The translations under genes were made by a program, and so were the position numbers. Below the pieces are notes generated by a model, which ran no database searches, was not told the DNA's origin, and saw only the letters and a list, made by a program, of their open reading frames with translations. This document shows positions 8,581 through 15,485 of a stretch of DNA of 64,000 nucleotides, one piece after another (the first letter of the stretch is position 1; every line of letters begins with the position of its first letter). Source of the DNA: Dehalococcoidia bacterium UBA5760. GTDB taxonomy: Bacteria > Chloroflexota > Dehalococcoidia > Dehalococcoidales > UBA5760. The stretch lies in NCBI GenBank assembly GCA_002418895.1, contig DIFA01000018.1, forward strand, positions 45,877 to 109,876, written 5' to 3'.

Positions 8581-9774
8581 TTAATCCTGTGAGAATGCCA
8601 CATCCTGGGGCCATTCGTCGAGGGTTACCTCCACCGCTATCGTCTCATTCCCTCTGATTACAGTGAGGTAAACTTGCTCACCGATGACTGTGGTATTGAG
8701 ATACTGCAGGAGGTCGGACACTGTGGCTACCTCATGTCCGTCAATCGCAGTGATGATGTCACCACCTGAGGTTGGACTACCCTGATCGATGCCGCTCGGA
8801 ACCAGCCCGGCCCGATCGGCAGGGCTATCCGGCATCACCGAGACTACATATACCCCGTGGTCGGTGTTCAAGTCGAGCTTTGAAGCCAGTGTTTGATCGA
8901 TTTCTGTCCCGCTGATGCCCAGCCAGGGGGTGCCGACCTCGCCGCCTTGCAGTAGTGCCGGCAGCAGAGATTTAGCGTTGTTGATGGGGATGGCGAAGCC
9001 GATGTTGTTTGAAGAAGCTTCAATGGCAGTATTTATGCCGATTACCACACCTTTTAAGTTTAGAAGAGGCCCCCCCGAATTTCCTGGATTTATGGCGGCG
9101 TCAGTCTGTAACATGTTGGGGATTGACCGTGTCTGAGCGCTAGCCACGGTTCTTCCTAAACCGCTGATAATACCGACGGTGACAGAGCCTTCCAGTCCGT
9201 AAGGTGAACCGAGCGCAATCGCCATCTGGCCCGGCTTAACACTGTCAGAATCACCCAGGGGTAGTGGGCTAATGTTGCTAATATTGGTTGGGTCTACCTT
9301 CAGCAATGCCAGATCGTTCTCAGTGTCGGTGCCGATTATTTTAGCTTCTACCGTCTCGCTGTTGTGCAGGGTAACACTTATGCTTGAAGCGCCGTCCACT
9401 ACGTGATAATTGGTCAAAATATGTCCTTCCTCATCGACAAGGAATCCGGAGCCTTGTCCTTTCACATCAGGAGTACGGAATAAGCCGGAGGGGTATTCGT
9501 TCCCCCCGACTACGGTATTTATCTCGACCACTCCTGGAATCGTCTGGTTATAGAGTGTTACGATTGCCTCTTCATCGTAAAGCGACACTACCGTTACGGC
9601 ATTGGCAGTTCTTACAGTTTCGTTCGGGCTTACATCAGGAATTGCCGAGGATAGTGGAGTGCTCGCGGCGCAGCCGGAGAAAAGAATGGATGTCGACAGG
9701 GCTACGGCAATAAGCGAGGTTAGAAGTATCCGCTGACGCATCTTCATACTCTGTACAGATCTATTCGAGTTCAT
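8581..9774 (-). CDS. HtrA/DegP-type trypsin-like serine protease, lipoprotein
   Basis: 397 aa extracytoplasmic protease for quality control of envelope proteins. The N-terminus is a lipoprotein signal with lipobox LFSGC (Cys35). The protease domain holds a full triad: His124 in TNYHVVDGA, Asp154 in ENDLALLKVD and Ser233 in INPGNSGGPLLN. A single PDZ domain occupies about residues 275-385 (GVYVVSVMPDSPADRAGLVP, GDIITAIDGHEV). This is the DegS/HtrA one-PDZ layout. An AAAGGAGA ribosome site supports the start. The upstream region is strongly AT-rich and contains tandem 11-bp repeats suggesting response-regulator control. Monocistronic. Confidence 0.93.
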   Translation of the reverse strand: MNSNRSVQSMKMRQRILLTSLIAVALSTSILFSGCAASTPLSSAIPDVSPNETVRTANAVTVVSLYDEEAIVTLYNQTIPGVVEINTVVGGNEYPSGLFRTPDVKGQGSGFLVDEEGHILTNYHVVDGASSISVTLHNSETVEAKIIGTDTENDLALLKVDPTNISNISPLPLGDSDSVKPGQMAIALGSPYGLEGSVTVGIISGLGRTVASAQTRSIPNMLQTDAAINPGNSGGPLLNLKGVVIGINTAIEASSNNIGFAIPINNAKSLLPALLQGGEVGTPWLGISGTEIDQTLASKLDLNTDHGVYVVSVMPDSPADRAGLVPSGIDQGSPTSGGDIITAIDGHEVATVSDLLQYLNTTVIGEQVYLTVIRGNETIAVEVTLDEWPQDVAFSQD

Positions 9775-9831
9775 CTATCATTCTCCTTTCGATCTATTTA
9801 TCGGAAACCCTGAATATCTAAAAAATAACAT

Positions 9832-9853
9832 GAAAATATTAAGAAATTATTAA
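9832..9853 (-). promoter_or_regulatory. tandem 11-bp repeats upstream of htrA
   Basis: Read on the minus strand these are TTAATAATTTC followed directly by TTAATATTTTC: two TTAATA hexamers spaced 11 bp apart, centre to centre. This is the repeat geometry used by OmpR/PhoB-family response regulators. It lies about 60-80 bases upstream of the htrA start. The function is inference, and AT-rich DNA gives such matches by chance. Confidence 0.3.
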
Positions 9854-9878
9854 AAGATGGCATGCTCTAGCACCGGTA

Positions 9879-10004
9879 GTGCTGCCGATTACCGAGTCGT
9901 TGCCGTCATGGCGTCTGGAGGTGGAGGCTGCTATCTACAGGTGGTTAAAGGCAACCGGGGGGAGGGGTGAGACGAATATTGCACTTAATATACTGCGAAT
10001 TTGA
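9879..10004 (+). other. possible small coding remnant
   Basis: A 41-codon GTG-started frame encodes a peptide with protein-like composition (LPSWRLEVEAAIYRWLK, then GGRGETNIALNI). There is no clear ribosome site, and the length suggests a gene fragment rather than a functional small protein. Not identified. Confidence 0.2.
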
Positions 10005-10072
10005 GATATACACTGAATCACATTAGTAAGTATGCATTATTCGTTTTGCGGTTCGCTTGGCCATCTGTTTAT

Positions 10073-10279
10073 TCACTGGTTTTTTTCATCCTCGAAGCTG
10101 AAGATTTCATTAATGCTGGCTCCCAGAGCTTGGGCGACGTTGTACGCCAGCCGCAGGGACGGATTATACTTCCCCTGTTCCAGAAATATAATCGTCTCCC
10201 GCCGGACGCCTACCAGATCGGCCAGGGTTTGCTGGGTCAGGTTACGCTGGGTGCGGTATTCCTTGATTTTGGTCTTCAT
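10073..10279 (-). CDS. XRE-family helix-turn-helix regulator
   Basis: 68 aa, almost entirely one Cro/CI-type helix-turn-helix (residues 3-58). The DNA-reading helices are in [16 protein letters not shown], followed by [21 protein letters not shown], typical of small YozG-like repressors. No sensor domain. The start overlaps the 3' end of the upstream membrane protein gene by 4 bases, so the two are coupled. This two-gene arrangement is common: a membrane protein of unknown role paired with a small XRE regulator. A palindrome over the operon promoter at 10933-10974 is a natural candidate operator, suggesting autorepression. Confidence 0.9.
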   Translation of the reverse strand: MKTKIKEYRTQRNLTQQTLADLVGVRRETIIFLEQGKYNPSLRLAYNVAQALGASINEIFSFEDEKNQ

Positions 10280-10923
10280 GCTTTGATCACCTCGTCGTCC
10301 GGCTGGCCGATCTCCGGCAGTTGCTTGCGGGATATTCCCTTAATGAAAAACACCAGGCTACCTACCAGGCCCACCGCCATGGCCGACGGGGCCAGTAGAA
10401 CCCCGATGATGAAGAAGACCGGTTCTTCTACCCCGAGCAGGCTGATAACGTTATGCAGGAAGATACTGGTGATAGCGGCGCCGAAGCCGATACCCAGGAT
10501 GCGCAGGAAGGTCCAGAACCGTTTCAACTCCCCTGGGCGGAGTTTTGGCTCGGCCCGGTCGTAGAAGATGTAACCGAGCAGATAGACCAGGCCGCTGGAA
10601 ACAAGCAGACAGCTGATGACCTGGAGTGGTTCGTAATCGACTACGTAGTCTATGTTTATGGCATAGGCCAGCGTCAGGAAAACAATGGCCACGCTCATGT
10701 AGATAAAACTGTTGCGAGCCGCTTTCTTGACGTTCTCCTGAAATCGCTCGTCGAATGGCGGTAGCCGACGGTAGCGGGCCAGGTGCCAGATTTCACGGCG
10801 GAAGACGAGCAACACCTCTACTCCCAGGGCGATGGCGACGTAGTACTGCTGTAGAGAGATAACAGATACCATCAGTATTATGGCGATGATAACGGTAGCG
10901 AGCAACGCTTTTCTAATTCTCAT
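10276..10923 (-). CDS. multi-pass membrane protein of unknown function
   Basis: 215 aa with about six hydrophobic segments (roughly 7-25, 27-45, 75-95, 103-122, 140-160 and 170-195) and a soluble loop rich in charged residues between the second and third. The C-terminal tail is polar. No transporter or enzyme motif is recognisable. It is the first gene of a two-gene operon with an XRE regulator, which resembles membrane-protein/regulator pairs seen in many bacteria. GGAGG precedes the ATG, and a consensus promoter lies just upstream. The role may be signalling or sensing at the membrane, but this is inference from context only. Confidence 0.78.
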   Translation of the reverse strand: MRIRKALLATVIIAIILMVSVISLQQYYVAIALGVEVLLVFRREIWHLARYRRLPPFDERFQENVKKAARNSFIYMSVAIVFLTLAYAINIDYVVDYEPLQVISCLLVSSGLVYLLGYIFYDRAEPKLRPGELKRFWTFLRILGIGFGAAITSIFLHNVISLLGVEEPVFFIIGVLLAPSAMAVGLVGSLVFFIKGISRKQLPEIGQPDDEVIKA

Positions 10924-10932
10924 CGGGGCCTC

Positions 10933-10974
10933 CGTATGTTATATCATTCTAACGTTATGTATTTATAACATACG
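10933..10974 (-). promoter_or_regulatory. imperfect palindrome, candidate XRE operator
   Basis: Outer arms CGTATGTTAT (10933-10942) and ATAACATACG (10965-10974) are perfectly complementary, and the dyad centre is the palindrome AACGTT (10951-10956). Over the 42 bp, about 15 of 21 positions per half pair. The right arm contains the -10 box of the operon promoter, so a bound repressor would block RNA polymerase. Confidence 0.55.
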
Positions 10975-10990
10975 TTGCCGTCTTTGTCAA
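10962..10990 (-). promoter_or_regulatory. promoter of the membrane protein/XRE operon
   Basis: On the minus strand TTGACA (10985-10990) is followed after exactly 17 bp by TATAAA (10962-10967). It overlaps the right arm of the palindrome at 10933-10974. Confidence 0.65.
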
Positions 10991-11113
10991 TACCCTGTCG
11001 TGGTTAAATAAGTTTTCGGGGTTTAATGGAGGAGTGTTTGGATATCAGAACGGAATAGCTCAGGCAGATTACTCTGCCGGATGATCGACTGTCTCAAACC
11101 ATGGGGACTAGCA

Positions 11114-11148
11114 GCCGTTGCCAGTAACACCCCGAATCTGGCAACGGC
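11114..11148. repeat. perfect 11-bp stem-loop
   Basis: GCCGTTGCCAG (11114-11124) and CTGGCAACGGC (11138-11148) form an uninterrupted stem with a 13-base loop. It sits just beyond the 3' end of the small leftward ORF. It lacks a U-run on either side, so a classical intrinsic terminator is not indicated, but 3' end processing or transcript stabilisation is plausible. Confidence 0.5.
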
Positions 11149-11190
11149 ATGATTATTGATATGAATTCTGTTAAAGCATGTGCCTTCAAA

Positions 11191-11430
11191 TCAGGCGTAT
11201 TTCTTCAGAAACCAGACCTTATCGAATTCCTTTATTTGCTTAACTGTGGTTTCTGGTTTCCAAACTACCTTCATGGCAATGTCTTTCTTAATATCTATCG
11301 TCTTATAAAGATCCGGCCAGACGAAAAACGGGACGGAATACGATGCGATGGCAAGCTTATCGACTTCGGATATGAATTCATCATATTTTGCTTTGTTGAT
11401 AATGTATGTGCTGTCAAAGGTGTTCTCCAT
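11191..11430 (-). CDS. small hypothetical protein
   Basis: 79 aa of unknown function. It has an amphipathic, aromatic-rich composition with no signal peptide or membrane helix. GGGGGAAG lies 7 bases before the ATG, and a perfect stem-loop follows the stop, which favours a real gene. The opposite strand is also open over this stretch, so the call is not certain. It lies 50 bases downstream of the orphan TRAP binding protein gene on the same strand and may be cotranscribed with it. Confidence 0.45.
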   Translation of the reverse strand: MENTFDSTYIINKAKYDEFISEVDKLAIASYSVPFFVWPDLYKTIDIKKDIAMKVVWKPETTVKQIKEFDKVWFLKKYA

Positions 11431-11480
11431 TGGCTTTCTTCCCCCAATTAAGAGATTAGGTTAGTCATCATACGATATTA

Positions 11481-12572
11481 TTATGGGTATAGTTTATAGT
11501 CTCCCCACTGCTCCCACGTGCGATATTCTGTCCTGAAGTCTCTCTGTGATTTCAGTACCCTGGCGTAGAAGGGGTCTTTAGCCGCTTGTTCGTCAGCCAG
11601 TCCGGCTGCCATCTCGGATATTCTGTTAATATCTTCAGTATCTAGCACAGTGATTTCGGTACCCTGCTGCTGAAACATCTCCAGATATTTCGCATTCGCT
11701 CCGTCAAGCTGCGCCATACCGTCTACTATGCCCACATCTTTGCATGCTGACTCAAAAATTGCTTTCAGGTCATCGGGCAGCTCGTTCCATGCGTCGGCAT
11801 TGACGATAGTTTCGTACATTCCCGATGGTTGATGCCAGGAAGGCAGGCAGGCATATTCGGCCACCTCCTGGAAGCCCAACTGCCAGTCTATCAGTGGCGT
11901 TGAGAATTCACAACCATCTATGTCACCGTTTTCCATGGCGGTGACAATTTCTCCGGCAGGGAGCGACACTGTAGAAGCCCCCAACTCGTTAAGGATGTCG
12001 GCAGCCATGCCTACGGCTCTTAATTTCAGCCCTTGGAAATCGTCAAGTGAGTGTATCGGCTTATTGGTGAAGAAACCGAACTCCGGTCCGGTGATTGCTC
12101 CCGGGAAGGGTATAACATTATACTGGGCATAGAATTCTTGCCACAGATCCATGCCGTTAGCCGGTCCGTAGAGCCATATTATCCACTCCTGTTGCGTCAT
12201 CTGATTGGGTATAGAGCTGAAGAGTTCAAAAGTCGGGCTTTTGTCGCGCCAGTAGCCTGGCCAGCTATGACCACACTCCACTTCGCCAATGCTGACCGCA
12301 TCAAGGACGTCAAAAGCTCCTATCAAGGCGTCAGCCGGGTAGGGTTCTATTATCAACCTTCCGTTGCTTAATTGGGCGACCCTATCCGCAATAGCTCGGG
12401 CACCTTCAGTGTATAGGAACTGGTCATCTGACCAGCTGGTTGCCATTTTCCATTCGATCACCTGCTGGTGGGGAACATTTTCTCCCTCTGATGCCGGTGT
12501 ACTGCATGACACCATGAATCCGGCCAGCAATATCACCATGATGGCTGCGCATAAAGTAGCTTTACGTGGCAT
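11481..12572 (-). CDS. TRAP transporter solute-binding lipoprotein (DctP family), orphan
   Basis: 363 aa extracytoplasmic receptor of a tripartite ATP-independent periplasmic transporter. The lipoprotein signal ends in MVSCS (Cys23). The mature protein shows the DctP pattern: EWKMATSWSDDQFLY at the start, LKLRAVGMAADILNELGA (interlobe strand with the carboxylate-binding Arg), GEIVTAMENGDIDGCEFSTP and the C-terminal helical region. The sequence is of the subtype annotated for 2-oxo acids or similar carboxylates, though substrate is unproven. No DctQ or DctM genes are adjacent, so it must work with permeases elsewhere, possibly those at 59636-61523. It has its own good promoter. Confidence 0.88.
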   Translation of the reverse strand: MPRKATLCAAIMVILLAGFMVSCSTPASEGENVPHQQVIEWKMATSWSDDQFLYTEGARAIADRVAQLSNGRLIIEPYPADALIGAFDVLDAVSIGEVECGHSWPGYWRDKSPTFELFSSIPNQMTQQEWIIWLYGPANGMDLWQEFYAQYNVIPFPGAITGPEFGFFTNKPIHSLDDFQGLKLRAVGMAADILNELGASTVSLPAGEIVTAMENGDIDGCEFSTPLIDWQLGFQEVAEYACLPSWHQPSGMYETIVNADAWNELPDDLKAIFESACKDVGIVDGMAQLDGANAKYLEMFQQQGTEITVLDTEDINRISEMAAGLADEQAAKDPFYARVLKSQRDFRTEYRTWEQWGDYKLYP

Positions 12573-12606
12573 TGGCTTCCTCCTGCCCTGTTTCTATTAA
12601 GGTAGA

Positions 12607-12635
12607 ATGATAACATAGTGCTTCCCGCTGGTCAA
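12607..12635 (-). promoter_or_regulatory. promoter of the orphan TRAP receptor gene
   Basis: On the minus strand TTGACC (12630-12635), a 17 bp spacer and TATCAT (12607-12612), about 35 bases before the start codon. Confidence 0.6.
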
Positions 12636-12755
12636 CACTTATTTGTACCGGTTGGATTGGCTGTTTTTTCAGCCAGATTACTTTTGTATCGACTTTTCAA
12701 CGCAAATTTGCTACTACTAGATGACGAGAGGGCTGGTTAGGTATAATTTTGGGGA

Positions 12756-13583
12756 TCACAGCTTCTGGCATTGCTCACAGTAGTAGATACTGCCGCCCAG
12801 GTAAGCTTCTTTCTTGATCATCTTTCCACAGACCGGACATGGTTTGCCTGCAGCGTTCTTGCATAGAATGGTTTGGTAGCCCCCGGGGGAACCGAACAAA
12901 CCCGGTTCGGTATCCCGGCCTCCGTGGGCTGCCATCATGGAGATGGTGTTTTTTACAGAATTAAAAAGGGTCTCTTTATCGGTATCGGAAAGGGTGTTTA
13001 CCTTCTTCTTGGGATGCATTCTTGCGTTGAACAAGATATCCTGCAAGGTACCGTTGCCCAGCCCGGGGATTCTCTGCTCGGTGGCCAGAAAAGCCTTTAA
13101 GCTTAATTTCTGGACTTCATCTGAACCAACCATACGGCAAAAATATACTCCATCAAACATTGCAGAGAGCGGAGACGGTTTTTCTCGGGCAGCTTTGTAG
13201 TAGGGATTATCCAGTTTCCCATCAAAGAATGCCCCCAGTCCGCCATACATTTGAATCGAAGCGCTTACGGCAGAATGATCGTCAAACTCAAGTAAAAGCT
13301 GGTGTCTGGCAGGACGCGGCTCATTTTTGTCGTGAAACCTGATTGCTACACCCTCTCCGAATAGGATATTAGCCTTTTCAACCCCTATCTCAACCATACC
13401 GCCATATGGACTGGCTTTGCCTACTGTCCTGTCGATAAGCAGGTTGGAATATGTCGACGGTTCTCCATAGTACCAGGCTAATTTGTGAGGGGTGTGTGCA
13501 GCCACGACACCGGCAATCCGCTTCCCCAAAATGGCATCGTTAATTTGACCGGCGAGATTTACCGCTTCGGGTAATTCAATCAC
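12756..13583 (-). CDS. Fpg/Nei-family DNA glycosylase with an Ile at position 2
   Basis: 275 aa base-excision repair protein of the formamidopyrimidine/endonuclease VIII family. The N-terminus reads MIELPEAVNL, the helix-two-turn-helix is GLGNGTLQDILFNARMHP, and the C-terminal zinc finger is CPVCGK followed by a Tyr-rich strand and YYCEQCQKL. In classical Fpg and Nei the initiator Met is removed and Pro2 acts as nucleophile. Here residue 2 is Ile while Glu3 is kept, so either chemistry differs or the protein only binds DNA. Proteins beginning MIELPEA are known among Firmicutes to my recollection, so this is a subfamily rather than a mutation. Stand-alone gene. Confidence 0.85.
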   Translation of the reverse strand: MIELPEAVNLAGQINDAILGKRIAGVVAAHTPHKLAWYYGEPSTYSNLLIDRTVGKASPYGGMVEIGVEKANILFGEGVAIRFHDKNEPRPARHQLLLEFDDHSAVSASIQMYGGLGAFFDGKLDNPYYKAAREKPSPLSAMFDGVYFCRMVGSDEVQKLSLKAFLATEQRIPGLGNGTLQDILFNARMHPKKKVNTLSDTDKETLFNSVKNTISMMAAHGGRDTEPGLFGSPGGYQTILCKNAAGKPCPVCGKMIKKEAYLGGSIYYCEQCQKL

Positions 13584-14359
13584 GATAATACCTCTATACT
13601 GCTGTTTTTATACAGACTATTCTACAACGCTGAATGTCTTGGGACAAGACGCCTGTTTTCTTTAGCCGCATTCAGGCACTTTCAAAGGCAGATCATTGTC
13701 GTGCCAGGCGGCCAGTAACAGCAGCCTACTTTTTTGGCGGGCGGATTACTATTGACATTGCTAGAATGCGAGCCTAGAATAAATGATATAAGGGTACAAA
13801 GAAGCGGTATTATTTATGCGGGTTTGGTCTTATCAGCCGGTCTATCCTCTTTTACGGTAACCGGTAACAAGGAGCAAAGTGGGTAGGTGGGCTGAGGTTC
13901 TGCTCGTTACAATGTTGGTGTTGACCATTATCTTTGCCAAACAGGCAGAAGCGATGGTTAAACGATGCCCGGTGTCAGCGAATTCGGTTGCTCCTCTATC
14001 GATATCTAATCCGGTTAAATCGGATACTTTAGCTGTAAACCCAACGCCTGGAACCCCTCTCAAAATACCGTCGTATATGGTTGCTGACTTCCCCCCGGAG
14101 TCGTTCTGTATACGCTTCGCCCAGCATCAAAGAAGACTGGTTACCGGTAATAATGTCGATCACTGTTTTCTAATGAAGTCGAGCAGTGGGGCTGTATTGC
14201 AGGATGGACGGACCAGGCCGTCATTTATTGCCCCGCTCTTGAGAAGTTTCGACTCTTTTTCCCCACCCGGTCTCGTTATGCGCCTATGATCGTTGGGAGA
14301 GCTCTAGTTTTCGATTGGTACTGTCCCATTGAAAAATAGGTCTGAGAAGGAGATTAGTA
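13584..14359. other. 776 bp gene-poor region, possible decayed gene
   Basis: No convincing gene. Both strands carry moderately long open frames. The minus frame at about 13842-14110 reads most like protein (GVPGVGFTAKVSDLTGLDID, then RGATEFADTGHRLTIASACL) but starts after a stop and lacks a ribosome site. The complementary + frame (13879-14289) is Ser/Pro-rich, as expected for an antisense shadow. I read this as a decayed unidentified gene on the minus strand. A weak A-rich stretch before 14360 may hold the promoter of the next gene. Confidence 0.3.
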
Positions 14360-14671
14360 ATGTTCGGGAAAAAAGATAAAGAAAAAGATAAAGAAAAAGG
14401 CTCTTTGCCAAAAGATATTTTGGCTGGCGAAATCGAGCGGTTGACCCCCGGCCAGTCTCTCTGCTATAAACTGCCGCCGATATATGGTGACGATTTAGTG
14501 ATTGTTAAGCCAAATCCGGATTGTCCTAAAAAGGGGAAGAAGTATTTGGTGTGTTCGGAGAGCATCGTGGATGGCAAGCCGAGTGGTAAGGTTGTTACCG
14601 GTTGGGATTCTGACAAGGCAAGTTACATCGCCGCTTGGATTATTGAACGTCTCGGTGTTCCCTTTGCTTAG
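14360..14671 (+). CDS. small conserved hypothetical protein with Lys-rich N-terminus
   Basis: 103 aa, soluble. Residues 1-15 are a charged KDKEKDKEK stretch, followed by a compact alpha/beta domain with two Cys (LCYKLPPIYGDD, and CPKKGKKYLVCSES) and a C-terminal helix. It has a strong GAAGGAGA ribosome site. No family is recognised. Together with the next two genes it forms a rightward run of lineage-specific proteins. The two cysteines are 30-plus residues apart, so no zinc knuckle is implied. Confidence 0.65.
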   Translation: MFGKKDKEKDKEKGSLPKDILAGEIERLTPGQSLCYKLPPIYGDDLVIVKPNPDCPKKGKKYLVCSESIVDGKPSGKVVTGWDSDKASYIAAWIIERLGVPFA

Positions 14672-14709
14672 CCTGAATTCAGGTTAGATTTCATATCGGC
14701 TAAATGCTT

Positions 14710-14758
14710 TTGAAAGCCGGAGGTAAGGCTCTTTGATGGGTACACCTTCGGCTTTCAA
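14710..14758 (+). terminator. stem-loop downstream of the 103-aa gene
   Basis: TTGAAAGCCGGAGGT (14710-14724) pairs with ACCTTCGGCTTTCAA (14744-14758) across a 19-base loop, with one G-T wobble. It lies 38 bases after the stop codon. No clear U-run follows, so termination strength is uncertain. Confidence 0.4.
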
Positions 14759-14877
14759 TAATCAGGAATCATGAGATATGGGTTTAAGCCCCGGGGTGGA
14801 GAGCGTTTGGTTACTACAAAGCTTAGTCCTCACCGGATAGCAGGCTTGATAATGACGAGGTAAGGAGGCAAGTTATC

Positions 14878-15309
14878 GTGCTGGTTGACGAGATTAGGAG
14901 AATCGCTAATGAAATTCCTGCTGAACTAAGGGAAAAGAAGGGGATCTTCTCCCTTGAGTTAATTGTTGCAGAGAGAAAGGTCATGTTTTCTAAGAAGAAG
15001 CTTAGCTATAACGCTAAGTTCCGTATCGATGATGGGCAGAAGGAGCTTCGCTTTACCGAGATGCTTAAGGAGGCTGGCTCCGGATTCTCTTCCGGCGATG
15101 GTAATATCAGTCCGGGCTTCGGGTTTAAGGCAGAGACCTACAAGACCGGAGCTGGACCCAGGGAGGGCACTATCAAAGAGCAGTCCGAGCTTTTTGGCAA
15201 GCAATACAGCTATAACTACGACTTCTCTAAGATCAGGGCCGAGGTTGAGCGCGAGGTTGACAGGGCCGGCTATACCTTCAAGTACCAGTTGACCAGTATC
15301 GGCCTGTAA
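14878..15309 (+). CDS. hypothetical protein
   Basis: 143 aa, starting at GTG with GGAGG nine bases upstream. The middle is Gly/Ser-rich (GSGFSSGDGNISPGFGFKAE), flanked by beta-strand-like segments with alternating charged and hydrophobic residues. No signal peptide, membrane helix or known motif. The function is unknown. It lies between two other uncharacterised genes on the same strand, with separations above 150 bases that argue against a tight operon. Confidence 0.65.
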   Translation: MLVDEIRRIANEIPAELREKKGIFSLELIVAERKVMFSKKKLSYNAKFRIDDGQKELRFTEMLKEAGSGFSSGDGNISPGFGFKAETYKTGAGPREGTIKEQSELFGKQYSYNYDFSKIRAEVEREVDRAGYTFKYQLTSIGL

Positions 15310-15485
15310 AGTTTATTGGCCTGTAAAGTTAGATGGATGGCGAAGATGCTGCTGTCAAAAGACAGCAGGCGGCTGACTTGGACATAGTATCGATTAGATG
15401 TGACTTGCTGAAGATGTTTTGTAGCGCGTAACTTTTGGCGGAATAAGGCGTTCTCGAATTGTAGTAAGATAGTAAGAAAAGGGGG

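Noticed and set aside
11149..11451. 100-codon + strand frame
   Set aside because: Cys/Phe-rich shadow of the small minus-strand ORF that has a ribosome site.
13879..14289. 136-codon + strand frame with a signal-peptide-like start
   Set aside because: Ser/Pro-rich composition as expected antisense to coding DNA, no Shine-Dalgarno before GTG.
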